Source of the DNA: Kocuria rosea
Lineage (GTDB): Bacteria > Actinomycetota > Actinomycetes > Actinomycetales > Micrococcaceae
Direction of reading: 5' to 3'
NCBI RefSeq assembly: GCF_006094695.1
Contig: NZ_CP035103.1
Coordinates: 3,472,001-3,536,000, forward strand
Length of the DNA stretch: 64,000 nucleotides
Under the pieces are notes generated by a model. That model made no database searches, was not told the DNA's origin, and saw only the letters and a list, made by a program, of their open reading frames with translations. Of this stretch, positions 1-8,907 are shown piece after piece (position 1 is the stretch's first letter; each line of letters opens with the position of its first letter). Position numbers and translations under genes: made by a program.

Positions 1-364
1 TGTCCCGGCAGCTCTGCTCCTCGCGCACGTCGCCGGGGACCAGGACGGCGGTGCGGCCGGCCTTCTCGATCCACCCCACCACGTCCTGGGCGTCCTCCTG
101 CTCCTCGGGCAGGTAGTTGATCGCGACGTCGGCCCCCTCCCGCGCGAACGCGATGGCCACGGCGCGGCCGATCCCGGAGTCCCCGCCGGTGATGAGGGCC
201 TTGAGCCCCTCGAGCCGGCCCCTGCCCTCCCAGGACGCCTCGCCGTGGTCGGGGACGGGGTCCATGGCGGCGGTCAGCCCCGGGGGCGTCTGCTGCTGCT
301 CGGGCATCCCGCCCTCGTCGTCGGCCATCGCGCGGGCGTGCTGGGAGACGGGTGCCTCGGGCAT
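1..364 (-). CDS. SDR family oxidoreductase (N-terminal part, cut by window edge)
   Basis: The first 121 residues of a short-chain dehydrogenase/reductase are present; the rest lies beyond the left edge. About 50 polar residues precede the Rossmann fold, as in the extended YghA/general-stress type of SDR. The NAD(P)-binding motif TGGDSGIG sits at residues 59-66, followed by the beta-2 strand motif VAINYLPEE near residue 80, which is typical of this subfamily. The start is the ATG whose complement ends at 364, preceded by GGAG in the leader. The gene is divergent from ilvD, with about 190 bp between them. The substrate cannot be told from this part; the family usually reduces aldehydes or ketones and is often stress-induced in actinobacteria. 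Confidence 0.85.
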   Translation of the reverse strand, partial: MPEAPVSQHARAMADDEGGMPEQQQTPPGLTAAMDPVPDHGEASWEGRGRLEGLKALITGGDSGIGRAVAIAFAREGADVAINYLPEEQEDAQDVVGWIEKAGRTAVLVPGDVREEQSCRD

Positions 365-552
365 GTCGGGCTCCTTCGATCAGGTTGCTTATCGTTTGCT
401 TCTCCCACCCTAGGAGGACGGGCGCCCCCTTGTCTTCCCCCGGGGGCACAATCTTCCGCGCCGGCCGTGGACACCCCTCGACGCTCCTCGAGTTCCGTTG
501 ATAGGTTCGCGGCACGCACCCCACCGCGCACCGACGACCCGGGAGAGACCGC

Positions 553-2244
553 ATGAGCCCCGACATGAAGCCCCGCAGCCGTCAGGTGACCGACGGCATC
601 GACGCGACCGCCAGCCGCGGCATGCTCCGCGCCGTGGGCATGGGCGACGCCGACTGGGAGAAGCCCCAGATCGGCATCGCGAGCTCCTGGAACGAGATCA
701 CCCCCTGCAACCTCTCCCTGGACCGGCTCGCCCAGGGCTGCAAGGAGGGCGTCCACGCCGGCGGCGGCTACCCCCTCCAGTTCGGCACGATCTCGGTCTC
801 GGACGGGATCTCGATGGGCCACGTGGGGATGCACTTCTCGCTGGTCTCGCGCGAGGTCATCGCGGACTCCGTGGAGACGGTGATGCAGGCGGAGCGCCTC
901 GACGGGTCCGTCCTGCTGGCCGGGTGCGACAAGTCCCTGCCGGGCATGCTCATGGCCGCCGCGCGCCTGGACCTGGCCTCGGTGTTCCTCTACGCGGGGA
1001 CCATCGCCCCGGGGTGGGTGAAGCTCACCGACGGGACCGAGAAGGACGTCACCCTCATCGACGCGTTCGAGGCCGTGGGCGCGTGCAAGGCGGGCCTGAT
1101 GGGCAGGACGGACCTCGACCGCATCGAGCGGGCCATCTGCCCGGGCGAGGGCGCCTGCGGCGGGATGTACACGGCCAACACGATGGCCTCCGTGGCCGAG
1201 GCCCTGGGCATGAGCCTGCCCGGCTCCGCGGCCCCGCCCTCGGCGGACCGGCGGCGCGACCAGTTCGCCCACCGCTCCGGGGAGGCCGTCGTCGAGATGC
1301 TCCGGCAGGGCATCACGGCCCGGGACGTCCTGACGAAGGAGGCCTTCGAGAACGCCGTCACCGTGCTCATGGCCCTCGGCGGGTCCACCAACGCCGTCCT
1401 GCACCTGCTGGCCATCGCCCACGAGGCGGAGGTGGATCTCACCCTCGAGGACTTCAACCGGATCGGGGACCGCGTCCCGCACCTCGCGGACCTCAAGCCG
1501 TTCGGCCGGTACGTCATGAACGACGTCGACCGGCACGGCGGCATCCCGGTGGTCATGAAGGCCCTGCTCGACGCCGGGCTGCTGCACGGGGACGCCCTCA
1601 CCGTGACCGGCCGCACGGTGGCCGAGAACCTGGCCGCCCTGGACCCCGGGCCCCTGGACGGCGACGTGATCCGCAGGCTCGACAACCCGATCCACCGCAC
1701 GGGCGGGATCACCGTCCTGCACGGCTCCCTGGCGCCGGAGGGCGCGGTGGTGAAGTCCGCGGGCTTCGACGCCGAGGTCTTCGAGGGCCCGGCCCGCGTC
1801 TTCGAGCGCGAGCAGGCCGCGATGGACGCCCTGGAGGCCGGGGAGATCACGGCCGGGGACGTGCTCGTGATCCGCTACGAGGGCCCCAAGGGCGGCCCCG
1901 GCATGCGCGAGATGCTGGCCATCACCGGGGCGATCAAGGGCGCGGGGCTGGGCAAGGACGTCCTGCTGCTCACGGACGGCCGGTTCTCGGGCGGCACCAC
2001 GGGTCTGTGCATCGGCCACATCGCGCCGGAGGCCGTCGACGCCGGACCGGTCGCGTTCCTGCGCGACGGCGACCGGATCCGGGTGGACCTGACGGCCCGC
2101 TCCCTGGACCTGCTGGTGGACGCCGAGGAGCTGGCGCGGCGGCGCAGCGGCTGGGCCCCCTTGCGCCCGCAGTACGAGGGCGGCGTGCTGGGCAAGTACG
2201 TCAAGCTGGTGCGCTCGGCCTCGCTGGGCGCCGTCACCGGCTGA
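553..2244 (+). CDS. ilvD: Dihydroxy-acid dehydratase
   Basis: This cytoplasmic Fe-S enzyme dehydrates 2,3-dihydroxy-isovalerate and 2,3-dihydroxy-3-methylvalerate to the keto acids that become valine and isoleucine. The 563-residue length is normal for the family. The cluster-ligand cysteines sit in PCNLSLDRL (Cys52), the signature CDKSLPGM (Cys125) and [12 protein letters not shown] (Cys202). The second IlvD/Edd signature, [19 protein letters not shown], is near the C-terminus. The ATG at 553 is followed by a second in-frame Met four codons on; an AG-rich stretch (gggagaga) precedes the first. It is monocistronic here and ends at a strong hairpin. The related Edd is unlikely because sequence and length match the IlvD branch. 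Confidence 0.96.
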   Translation: MSPDMKPRSRQVTDGIDATASRGMLRAVGMGDADWEKPQIGIASSWNEITPCNLSLDRLAQGCKEGVHAGGGYPLQFGTISVSDGISMGHVGMHFSLVSREVIADSVETVMQAERLDGSVLLAGCDKSLPGMLMAAARLDLASVFLYAGTIAPGWVKLTDGTEKDVTLIDAFEAVGACKAGLMGRTDLDRIERAICPGEGACGGMYTANTMASVAEALGMSLPGSAAPPSADRRRDQFAHRSGEAVVEMLRQGITARDVLTKEAFENAVTVLMALGGSTNAVLHLLAIAHEAEVDLTLEDFNRIGDRVPHLADLKPFGRYVMNDVDRHGGIPVVMKALLDAGLLHGDALTVTGRTVAENLAALDPGPLDGDVIRRLDNPIHRTGGITVLHGSLAPEGAVVKSAGFDAEVFEGPARVFEREQAAMDALEAGEITAGDVLVIRYEGPKGGPGMREMLAITGAIKGAGLGKDVLLLTDGRFSGGTTGLCIGHIAPEAVDAGPVAFLRDGDRIRVDLTARSLDLLVDAEELARRRSGWAPLRPQYEGGVLGKYVKLVRSASLGAVTG

Positions 2245-2280
2245 CCGGCCGGTTCCGCCGCCCCGCCGAACGGGACGCCC

Positions 2281-2332
2281 CGTGCACGCACCGGGCCCCG
2301 ACCGCGTGCGGTCGGGGCCCGGTGCGTGCACG
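2281..2332. terminator. Perfect 25-bp hairpin, bidirectional terminator
   Basis: Arms 2281-2305 and 2308-2332 are exact reverse complements with only 2 bases between them. The hairpin lies between the convergent ilvD and SRPBCC genes, so it probably ends transcripts from both sides. Confidence 0.8.
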
Positions 2333-2340
2333 GGGACGAA

Positions 2341-3177
2341 TCAGAGCGGGCCGCCCGCGGGGCGGTCGTCGATGCGCCGGGTGGCGGGGTCCACGCCCGG
2401 GTCCGCGTCGACGGTGCCGTCGGCGAGCGTCTCGTCCACGGGCGGGATCGGCGGGACCTCCCCGGTCACGGTCTCCCCGGGAGCCCCCGGCGCCACCGGT
2501 GCCACCGGTGCGGCCGGCGCCGCCGGGGGCGCGGTCGACTCGAAGGTCACCGGCTCCGTGTCCGGGCCGGAGTCCTTCTTCTTCGCCGCGGCCGCGACCC
2601 CGGCGGCGGCCACCCCGGCCGCGGCGACGCCCGCGGCGACCGCCTTGCCCGAGACCCCGGCCTTGCCGTCGTCACCGCGGGAGGCCGCGGCGTGCTCCAC
2701 GCCGGGCGTGCCGACCGGGGCGCCCTCGTTGACGGAGCCCCGCCAGGCGCCGGTCGCGTAGCCCTCGGCCTCGATGAACTTCTTGAACCGCTCGAGGTCG
2801 CCCTCGGCCTGGTTCTCGACCACGTTGAGCTTGTCGCCGACCTTCTCCACGAGGCCCTCGGGCTCGTACTCGAGGACCAGGTGCACCTCGGTCCGCCCGT
2901 TGCCGGCGTCGCGGAACGTCACGGTGCCGGCGTTGGTGGCGCCCTCGGTGGCGGCCCAGGAGACCCGGCTGTCGGGGACCTGCTCCACGATCTTCGCATC
3001 CCACTGCCGGCGGACGCCGCCGAGCTCGGCGACCCACTGGAGGCGGTCGGCGCCGAGCTGGGTCACGCTCTGCACGCCGTTCATGAAGTGGGGGAAGTCC
3101 TCGAACTGGGTCCACTGGTTGTACACGGTGCTCAGCGGCACGTCGACCACGACATTCTTCTCGACCTTGGTGCTCAT
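2341..3177 (-). CDS. SRPBCC family protein with Ala/Pro-rich tail
   Basis: Residues 1 to about 145 match the START-like SRPBCC (polyketide cyclase/dehydrase) fold: VEKNVVVDVPLSTVYNQWTQ at the start, then FPHFMNGVQSVTQLG and a conserved VSWAATEG strand. Proteins of this group in actinobacteria are soluble and of unknown ligand, often annotated as coenzyme Q-binding-like or stress-associated. From about residue 175 the chain becomes low-complexity: GVAAAGVAAAG repeats, a KKKD cluster, and a Pro/Ala-rich acidic tail to residue 278. The tail has no membrane segment. Start at 3177 has an AAGGAGAT ribosome site. It stands alone, convergent to ilvD. Confidence 0.8.
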   Translation of the reverse strand: MSTKVEKNVVVDVPLSTVYNQWTQFEDFPHFMNGVQSVTQLGADRLQWVAELGGVRRQWDAKIVEQVPDSRVSWAATEGATNAGTVTFRDAGNGRTEVHLVLEYEPEGLVEKVGDKLNVVENQAEGDLERFKKFIEAEGYATGAWRGSVNEGAPVGTPGVEHAAASRGDDGKAGVSGKAVAAGVAAAGVAAAGVAAAAKKKDSGPDTEPVTFESTAPPAAPAAPVAPVAPGAPGETVTGEVPPIPPVDETLADGTVDADPGVDPATRRIDDRPAGGPL

Positions 3178-3336
3178 GGCATCTCCTTCGATCCGTCTCG
3201 ACGATCAGGGGCGGCGAAGCGTCGCCGATTCGCCAGTGTGCTTACGATACCGCTGGGCGCGCGGTGTGACCAGGGGTCGGCGGCCCGGCCGGCCCCGGGC
3301 CGGCCGACACCGGCCCGGGGCGCCCCACGGAGGACT

Positions 3337-3951
3337 ATGGACTTGACGTGGGCGGACGGGGAGAATTGCCGCACGACCTGCGGGGGGCTCGACATGGCGA
3401 ATCTCGAGACAGAATTCCGGACACTGGTGTCCGTCCAGGACGCGCGGGCAGCTGATGCCGTCGAGGGACACCTGGCGTGGGGACGCCTGGTGGACAGCGA
3501 CTACGTGCTGGTGCACGGGCCGCCGGACTGGCTGGGACGGGACGTCGACCCCGAGGTGCTGATCGCCCGGGTCGTGTCGGGGCGGACGGACGAGGTCGAG
3601 CGGATCAGGATCGCCCGGATCCAGCTGCACGGCGTCCTGCACGACCCCGCGTCCGAGATGACGGGCATCCGGCTCGACCACCCGTCCGGGTGCCCGGCCC
3701 AGGGCCCACCGGACGGCGCGGGCTCCGAGCGCCGGCTCGCCACGGGCGCCGAACTGTGCTCGGCCGTGGACACGGTGCTGGGCCCGGCCCCGGCCGAGGA
3801 GGCCCCGGACAGCACCGAGGAGGCCCTGCGACCCGTGGTGGCGTGGGAGGAGATCCGGCGCCACTCGATCGTGGAGGACTGCCGGCTGCCCGCTCCTCCC
3901 GTCGAGCGGATGTGGATCTGCACCGTCTTCGGCAGGTCCGTGTGCAGCTGA
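3337..3951 (+). CDS. Hypothetical protein, 204 aa
   Basis: I do not recognise this family. The start at 3337 is chosen because GGAGGA lies 2 to 7 bases upstream; a later ATG at 3394 (MANLETEF) has only a run of G before it and would give 185 aa. The protein is acidic and soluble, with no signal peptide or membrane helix. The N-terminal part (GHLAWGRLVDSDYVLVHGPP) and a DVDPEVLIARVV segment look folded, the middle is Pro/Ala-rich, and the C-terminus ends MWICTVFGRSVCS with two cysteines. It lies 10 bp upstream of the two-component operon and could be co-transcribed with it. Confidence 0.6.
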   Translation: MDLTWADGENCRTTCGGLDMANLETEFRTLVSVQDARAADAVEGHLAWGRLVDSDYVLVHGPPDWLGRDVDPEVLIARVVSGRTDEVERIRIARIQLHGVLHDPASEMTGIRLDHPSGCPAQGPPDGAGSERRLATGAELCSAVDTVLGPAPAEEAPDSTEEALRPVVAWEEIRRHSIVEDCRLPAPPVERMWICTVFGRSVCS

Positions 3952-3961
3952 GCGGGACCCG

Positions 3962-5194
3962 ATGAGATCCCGGAGGCACCCCTCGCGCCTGGCCGTGGAC
4001 CTCGTCGCGGTACCGGTGCTGTGGGGCATCGAGCTCCAGATCACGTGGGACCGCACGGCGGAGCCGGACGCGACCGCCACCTGGGTGGTCGTCCTCACGG
4101 CGGCGCTGCTGTACCTGCCCCTGTTCTGGCGCCGGCGCCGGCCCCTGACGGTGCTGGCCCTGGTGTCGCTGGGCGCCGTGGCCGTCCCCCTGCTCGGCTT
4201 CGCGTTCCACCCCGTCTTCTGCGTCTGGCTGGCCCTCTTCGCGGCGGCCGCGCACTGCTCCGACCGGAACGCCCTCCTCGGCCTGGCGCTCGCGTTCCTG
4301 CCGGTCGCCACGAGCGTGCAGGCCACCGTCCGGGACACTCCCGACCTGTCGATGCGGGTGGCCACGTTCGTCGTCGCCGCGCTGTTCCTCACCGTGGCCC
4401 ACGTGGTCGTCTTCGGCGTGGGCCGGTGGGTCCGCTGGAGCGTGGCCCAGCGGGCGCTCGTGGCCCGGCTGGCCGCCGCCCGGGCCGAGGCCGAGGAGCG
4501 CCAGCGCATCGCCCGCGAGCTGCACGACGTCGTGGCCCACGCGGTGAGCCTCATGGTGCTGCAGGCCGGAGGGGCCGAGCGCGTGATGGACCGGGACCCG
4601 GAGCGGGCGCGGGCGGCGCTGCGGCAGGTCGACGAGCTCGGGGAGCAGGCCGTCACGGAGCTGCGGCGCATGCTGGGCCTGCTCTCCCCGGCGCCGTCCG
4701 ATGCGGCGCAGACCGCGCCGGAGCCAGTGGGCCTGCAGCGATTGGACAGCCTGCTCGACCACCTGCGCACGGCGGGCCGTGAGGTGGAGCTCTGCGTGGC
4801 GGGCGAGCCCGGGGCCCTGGAGCCGGCGGTGGACGAGGCCGCGTACCGGATCGCGCAGGAGGCGCTGACCAACGCGGTCAAGCACGCCGCCCCGGACCGC
4901 CCGGTCCGGGTCGCCCTCGACTGGGGCCCCCGGGACGTCGAGCTCTCCGTCCGCACGGACGGCGCCGGGGCCCGGGGCCGGCTCTCCGCGCGGCTGTCGA
5001 CCGGGCACGGGGTGCGGGGGATGGCGGAGCGGGCCCGGGCGGTGGGCGGCGAGGCGACGGCCGGGCCCGATCCGAACGGGGGGTACCTGGTGTCCGCGCG
5101 GCTGCCCGTCCGGCCGCCCGGCCCCGGCGACGCCGCGGCGCAGGACGCCGCGGCGACCACGGCGGCCACCGGCCGCGGGGAGGGCACCGGATGA
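3962..5194 (+). CDS. Sensor histidine kinase, NarL/DesK-type (HisKA_3)
   Basis: This is a membrane sensor kinase of 410 residues. About six hydrophobic segments fill residues 10-152, then a coiled linker (AQRALVARLAAARAEAEERQ) leads to the HisKA_3 dimerisation motif RIARELHDVVAHAVSLMVLQ, with the phospho-accepting His at residue 188. The HATPase N box (EALTNAVKHA, about 299-308) and G box (TGHGVRGMAERAR) are intact. There is no extracellular domain, so the signal is probably membrane-borne or intramembrane. The stop overlaps the start of the response regulator by 4 bp, so the two are translationally coupled. The Ala-rich tail after the kinase domain looks unstructured. Confidence 0.93.
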   Translation: MRSRRHPSRLAVDLVAVPVLWGIELQITWDRTAEPDATATWVVVLTAALLYLPLFWRRRRPLTVLALVSLGAVAVPLLGFAFHPVFCVWLALFAAAAHCSDRNALLGLALAFLPVATSVQATVRDTPDLSMRVATFVVAALFLTVAHVVVFGVGRWVRWSVAQRALVARLAAARAEAEERQRIARELHDVVAHAVSLMVLQAGGAERVMDRDPERARAALRQVDELGEQAVTELRRMLGLLSPAPSDAAQTAPEPVGLQRLDSLLDHLRTAGREVELCVAGEPGALEPAVDEAAYRIAQEALTNAVKHAAPDRPVRVALDWGPRDVELSVRTDGAGARGRLSARLSTGHGVRGMAERARAVGGEATAGPDPNGGYLVSARLPVRPPGPGDAAAQDAAATTAATGRGEGTG

Positions 5195-5895
5195 CACGGG
5201 GCGCGGAACCCGCACCCGTCCGGGTGCTCCTGGTGGACGACGAGGCGATGGTGCGCTCCGGGCTGGCCATGCTCCTCACGGCCGAGCCGGACCTGATCGT
5301 CGTCGGGGAGGCCCCCGACGGCGCTGAGGCCGTCGAGGAGACCGCGCGGCTGCAGCCGGACGTGGTGGTCATGGACGTGCGCATGCCCGGCACGGACGGG
5401 GTGGCCGCCACCCGGGTGCTCACCTCCGACGCGTTCCTGGACCGGGTGCCGAACGTCCCCGCCGTCCTGGTGCTGACGACCTTCGACGAGGACGCCGCCG
5501 TCCACGCCGCCCTGCGGGCGGGCGCCTCCGGCTTCATCCTCAAGAGCTCCGCGCCGAAGGTCCTGGCGGACGCCGTCCGCTCGCTGGCCCGCGGCGGGGG
5601 CTGGCTGGACCCGGACGTGACCCGCAGGCTCCTGACCGAGTTCGGCCGCGGGCCCGACCCCTCCGCCCCTCCGCCGGAGCGGCTGCAGCAGCTGACCCGG
5701 CGGGAGCGCGAGGTCCTGGTCGCCGTCGCCCACGGCCTGACGAACTCGGAGATCGCCCGGCGCCTGTTCCTCAGCGAGGCGACCGTGAAGACCCACGTCC
5801 ACCGGATCTTCCTGAAGCTGGGCGTCAGCGAGCGCGCCCAGGCGGTCACGGCGGCGTTCAAGAGCGGGCTCGTCAAGCCCACCGACCGCTTCTGA
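5191..5895 (+). CDS. Response regulator, NarL/LuxR family
   Basis: The 234-residue partner of the upstream kinase. The receiver domain (10-130) has the acidic pair VDDE (16-17), the phospho-acceptor Asp62 in VVMDVRMPGTDG, the conserved Thr in LVLTTFDE and the Lys in FILKSSAP. The C-terminal LuxR-type helix-turn-helix runs LTRREREVLVAVAHGLTNSE through IARRLFLSEATVKTHVHRIF. It should bind DNA as a dimer when phosphorylated. Its targets are unknown; the secreted His-rich gene starting 179 bp downstream is a candidate, but a terminator-like hairpin separates them. Confidence 0.94.
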   Translation: MTRGAEPAPVRVLLVDDEAMVRSGLAMLLTAEPDLIVVGEAPDGAEAVEETARLQPDVVVMDVRMPGTDGVAATRVLTSDAFLDRVPNVPAVLVLTTFDEDAAVHAALRAGASGFILKSSAPKVLADAVRSLARGGGWLDPDVTRRLLTEFGRGPDPSAPPPERLQQLTRREREVLVAVAHGLTNSEIARRLFLSEATVKTHVHRIFLKLGVSERAQAVTAAFKSGLVKPTDRF

Positions 5896-5943
5896 GCCCT
5901 GCCCCCGGTCCCGCGCGTACCACCCCGGTTGTACGCCGGAGTT

Positions 5944-5970
5944 CACCTCCCGGGTGGACGCCGGGAGGTG
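5944..5970 (+). terminator. Hairpin after two-component operon
   Basis: Arms cacctcccgg (5944-5953) and ccgggaggtg (5961-5970) form a 10-bp stem with a 7-base loop, 49 bp after the response regulator stop. Confidence 0.6.
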
Positions 5971-6074
5971 CCCCCCACTGCGACCCTGGTCCTGTCGGTT
6001 CGAGAAGTTCCCCTCCGGACCCCGGGCAGGAACCGCCGGCACCCACGAAATCTCTGTCCCGCAGGAGACCCGAA

Positions 6075-6611
6075 ATGTCCATCGAAACCAGCACGACCGC
6101 AGCCCCGCAGCCGGCCGGCGCCCGCCGCCACGCCCGCAAGGCGGTGCTGTCCCTGGCCTCCCTGACCCTGGCCGCAGGCGCCCTGCCGCTGCTGGGCGCC
6201 CCGGCCCAGGCCGCACCGGCCCAGGCCGCCTCGACGCAGTCCTCGGTGCTCGAGACGGCGTCGCACAAGCCCCACCAGAAGCACTGCTCGGTCGACGCCC
6301 ACAAGCCGTCCTGGACGTGGCACCACGGGAAGAAGTACGTCAAGTACCCCTTCCACGTGAAGTGCCACAAGGGATACAAGGTGGAGGTCAAGCAGTACTA
6401 CTACGCGGTGGACAAGCACGACCACCACTACTACACCGGCGGCCACCACGACTACTACTGGGGCGGCTCCTGGGGCGGCGAGCACTGGAAGCACCTGGAC
6501 CACCACGACGCCAAGAAGGTCTACCACGTGGTCAAGTACCGCTACTACGACGGCAAGCACTGGTCCCCCTGGTACCAGGAGACCAGCCACTGGACCGGTC
6601 TCGGCCACTGA
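6075..6611 (+). CDS. Secreted His/Tyr/Trp/Lys-rich protein
   Basis: I do not recognise the family. A long Sec-type signal (n-region GARRHARK, hydrophobic core LSLASLTLAAGALPLLG, cleavage near APAQA) covers residues 1 to about 50. By my count, the last 115 residues hold 21 His, 15 Tyr and 8 Trp, with many Lys and Asp and two Cys. Aromatic clusters alternate with His pairs (VEVKQYYYAV, HDHHYYTGGHHDYYWGG). The N-terminal start has an AGGAG site. The composition suggests an extracellular metal-binding or wall-associated protein, but that is inference. It has its own hairpin downstream and is probably monocistronic. It is a real gene: the signal peptide is canonical and codon third positions are GC-rich like the neighbours. 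Confidence 0.8.
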   Translation: MSIETSTTAAPQPAGARRHARKAVLSLASLTLAAGALPLLGAPAQAAPAQAASTQSSVLETASHKPHQKHCSVDAHKPSWTWHHGKKYVKYPFHVKCHKGYKVEVKQYYYAVDKHDHHYYTGGHHDYYWGGSWGGEHWKHLDHHDAKKVYHVVKYRYYDGKHWSPWYQETSHWTGLGH

Positions 6612-6678
6612 CCGGACGGCACCGGGGGCCGGCCGGACACCGGACGACCCCCGGACCGCTCCTCCTCCCGACGCCCCC

Positions 6679-6716
6679 GAGGCCGTCCCCCGGCACTGCG
6701 CGCGGGGGACGGCCTC
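6679..6716 (+). terminator. 13-bp stem hairpin
   Basis: Arms gaggccgtccccc (6679-6691) and gggggacggcctc (6704-6716) are exact complements around a 12-base loop, between the His-rich secreted gene and the next small gene. Confidence 0.65.
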
Positions 6717-6737
6717 CCGACACCACAAGAGCCGATC

Positions 6738-7061
6738 ATGGACCTCACCCATCAGCACCCCGCCGCCAGGGCCTGGGACCTCGCTCCCGGCGACACCTTC
6801 CACGGGCGCACCATCACGGCCGTTCGCGGCGTGGTGGGACTCGCCCTCAGCCCGGTGGCCGTCATCTCCTTCACGGAGGACGACCGGGAGCACCGCGCCC
6901 AGGCCCGGATCGGCGCCGCCCACTGCGAGACGCACCAGCACTACGACGACATCATGCTCAGCGCCCGCGCGTGGGTCCGCACCCACGGCCTGCACGAGGG
7001 GGACGCCGTGGACCTGGACCGGCTGCGCGCCGAGGTCATGGGCGCGGCCGCCCGGAACTGA
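6738..7061 (+). CDS. Hypothetical protein, 107 aa
   Basis: Small soluble protein with no signal or membrane segment. Readable parts are a beta-rich N-terminal half (LAPGDTFHGRTITAVRGVVG, then VAVISFTEDD) and a helical C-terminal half containing HCETHQHYDD, which clusters His, Cys and Asp. I recognise no family. The ribosome site is weak (aagagccgatc before ATG). It ends 26 bp inside the convergent Lrp/AsnC gene, so the two 3' ends overlap; that makes one of the two gene ends slightly doubtful, but codon third-position bias supports this frame through its whole length. Confidence 0.55.
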   Translation: MDLTHQHPAARAWDLAPGDTFHGRTITAVRGVVGLALSPVAVISFTEDDREHRAQARIGAAHCETHQHYDDIMLSARAWVRTHGLHEGDAVDLDRLRAEVMGAAARN

Positions 7062-7563
7062 CCCCGCCCCTCCCCAGGACCTCGTCCCCCGCGAGCAGCG
7101 GCGCCACCCGGTACGGGATGACCGTGCGCAGGAACATGCTCGTGGAGGTCCGCAGGATGCCGGGGCACAGCCGGATCTCCTCGGAGACCCGGTAGAGGTC
7201 CTCGGGATCCTTCGCCACCACCCGGCACAGCAGGTCCGTCTGCCCCGCGGGGGCGAACACCTCGATGACCTGCGGGATCGCCTGCAGTCCCGCGATCGCC
7301 TCGTCGAGCTGGTGCTGGTCGAGCTCCACGGCCACGCTCGCGGCCAGGCCGTAGCCGAGCGCCGCGGGCGTCACCCGGGTGCTGTGCGGGCGCAGCGCGG
7401 GGCTCGCGCGGTAGCGCTCGAGCCGGGCGTGGATCGTCCCGCGCGCCAGACCGGTGCGCTGGGCCAGGGCCAGCACCGTCATCCGCGGGTCCTCGTCCAG
7501 CGCCGCCAGGATCCTCCGGTCCGTCGCGTCCAGCGGACCCGCTGCCGCCCCGCCGTTCGTCAT
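7036..7563 (-). CDS. Lrp/AsnC family transcriptional regulator
   Basis: A 175-residue regulator with an N-terminal winged helix (LDATDRRILAALDEDPRM, recognition helix TGLARGTIHARLERY) and a C-terminal RAM ligand/oligomerisation domain (VAVELDQHQLDEAIAGLQAI, VIEVFAPAGQTDLLCRVVAK). These usually sense amino acids. The ATG at 7563 sits close to the Lrp consensus N-terminus; no clear Shine-Dalgarno is seen. No amino-acid gene adjoins it, so the target is unknown. The last codons extend past the RAM domain as a Gly/Arg/Pro tail that overlaps the neighbouring small gene. Confidence 0.9.
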   Translation of the reverse strand: MTNGGAAAGPLDATDRRILAALDEDPRMTVLALAQRTGLARGTIHARLERYRASPALRPHSTRVTPAALGYGLAASVAVELDQHQLDEAIAGLQAIPQVIEVFAPAGQTDLLCRVVAKDPEDLYRVSEEIRLCPGILRTSTSMFLRTVIPYRVAPLLAGDEVLGRGGVSSGRPRP

Positions 7564-7777
7564 GCTGACCACCGCAGCCCCACTTCCCCGCCTCGATCTG
7601 ATCGATCTGACCGGTTCCAGAGTAGACGTTTGCGCACAGTGCCGACCAGGGTGTCGAATGATGGTCACACGATGCGCCACCTGACCCGGTTCGGTGCATC
7701 CCGGCCGGCGCCGGTCGCCCACGAGGCGTCCCGCGTCCCGCGCTGCCCGGCACCCCGCGGCGGCAGAGGCCCCCTTC

Positions 7778-7813
7778 CGGCCCGCGGGAGCTCCTCGGAG
7801 CTCCCGCGGGCCG
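7778..7813 (-). terminator. 17-bp hairpin ending the PadR operon; flanking gap 7564-7882
   Basis: Arms 7778-7794 and 7797-7813 are exact complements (cggcccgcgggagctcc and its mate). The hairpin lies about 70 bp past the stop of the leftward membrane-protein gene. The remaining 319-bp gap 7564-7882 also holds the presumed AsnC promoter; I see no gene in it. Confidence 0.7.
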
Positions 7814-7882
7814 AGTGCTGCCACCGGCTCAGTGCTCCCGCGGACAGGAGCGGCGGGCGCCTTCGCCGGTGGGCGCCGCCGC

Positions 7883-8902
7883 TCAGCGCCGCCGGCCCGT
7901 CGACCGGCGGCAGGCGAGGAAGCTCGCCACGAGGTCCCAGACGGTGACGACCACCACGAGCGCGACCCCGATCTGCGCGAACTCCTCGCCCACCCAGCCG
8001 CGCTCGCGGAAGACCGGGTTCACCACGGACTCGGTGCGCAGCACGGTGATGAGCAGCGCGGCCATGGCGAGGTCCAGGACGGCGCCGACCCCGAACAGCG
8101 CCCAGGACCAGCGGCGGCGGAAGAAGCGCAGCAGCTCCCACCCCCAGGCCAGCAGCACGATCCCCAGGTAGAGCGGCACCCAGGGCGTCCACACGGCGGG
8201 GTCGAGCAGGGGCTCGCCGGCGAGCGGGCCCTCACGGAGCAGCGGCCGCGAGAGCAGGAACGGCGCGGCGAAGGCCAGGCCCAGGGCGATGGTGGCCCAG
8301 ACCAGCTCCCCCACGGTCGAGTCCCGCTCCGGGCGCGGCGGCGGCAGCTGCTCGACCGTCCAGCGCGGGGGCGCCTCCGCCGCCGCCCCGGTCTCCCCCC
8401 GGGAGCCGCGCTCCACCGCCTCCGCGACCTCCGTACGCTCCACCACGGCGAAGACGACGACGGCGATGCCCGCCCCCATGAGCGCCCCCTGGATCGCGGC
8501 ACCGACCGCGGGGGCGAGCGAGAGCACGAGGTAGGTGACCAGGTCCTCGCGCCCCGCCTCCCCGAAGAGCCGGCCGATCAGGGTGAGCCCGCCGAAGAGG
8601 CCGGCCAGGACGGGCACCAGGACCTTCAGCAGCTCGAGGAAGTCGTGGTAGTGCTCGGGCCCGATCAGGTGCCGCGGGCCGGGGCCGTAGTCCTCGGCCA
8701 GCAGGGCGGGGTCGCCGAGCTCCTCGAGGGCGCGGCGCTCCGCCTCGGCCGGCGGGAGGCCGTGCGCCACGCCGTCGTCGACCATGTCGGCGACGGTGCC
8801 CCGCAGCTCCCGGGACACGTCCTCGCGGGCTCGGGGCGGCAGGCGCCGGGCGACCTCGTGGAGATAGCTCTCGGTGCGCGGGGGGAGGGTGCTGGCGGAC
8901 AT
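7883..8902 (-). CDS. HAAS-domain integral membrane protein
   Basis: The first 75 residues match the HAAS/permease-prefix helical domain found on proteins paired with PadR regulators: SYLHEVARRLPPRAREDVSR, then LPPAEAERRALEELGDPALLAEDYG. About six to seven hydrophobic helices follow (for example VLVPVLAGLFGGLTLIG, AVGAAIQGALMGAGIAVVVF, LWATIALGLAF-like and IGVALVVVVTVWDLVASFLA). It lies 5 bp after padR in the same operon. In such pairs the PadR controls its partner, and the HAAS protein is thought to act as a membrane signalling or transport modulator. The exact function is unknown. Confidence 0.85.
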   Translation of the reverse strand: MSASTLPPRTESYLHEVARRLPPRAREDVSRELRGTVADMVDDGVAHGLPPAEAERRALEELGDPALLAEDYGPGPRHLIGPEHYHDFLELLKVLVPVLAGLFGGLTLIGRLFGEAGREDLVTYLVLSLAPAVGAAIQGALMGAGIAVVVFAVVERTEVAEAVERGSRGETGAAAEAPPRWTVEQLPPPRPERDSTVGELVWATIALGLAFAAPFLLSRPLLREGPLAGEPLLDPAVWTPWVPLYLGIVLLAWGWELLRFFRRRWSWALFGVGAVLDLAMAALLITVLRTESVVNPVFRERGWVGEEFAQIGVALVVVVTVWDLVASFLACRRSTGRRR

Positions 8903-8907
8903 GGCGA

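Noticed and set aside
3205..6216. A long open frame of about 1,000 codons antisense to the two-component system
   Set aside because: The sense strand encodes an intact kinase and regulator; the antisense product has no recognisable domain and is compositionally typical of frame shadows in very GC-rich DNA.
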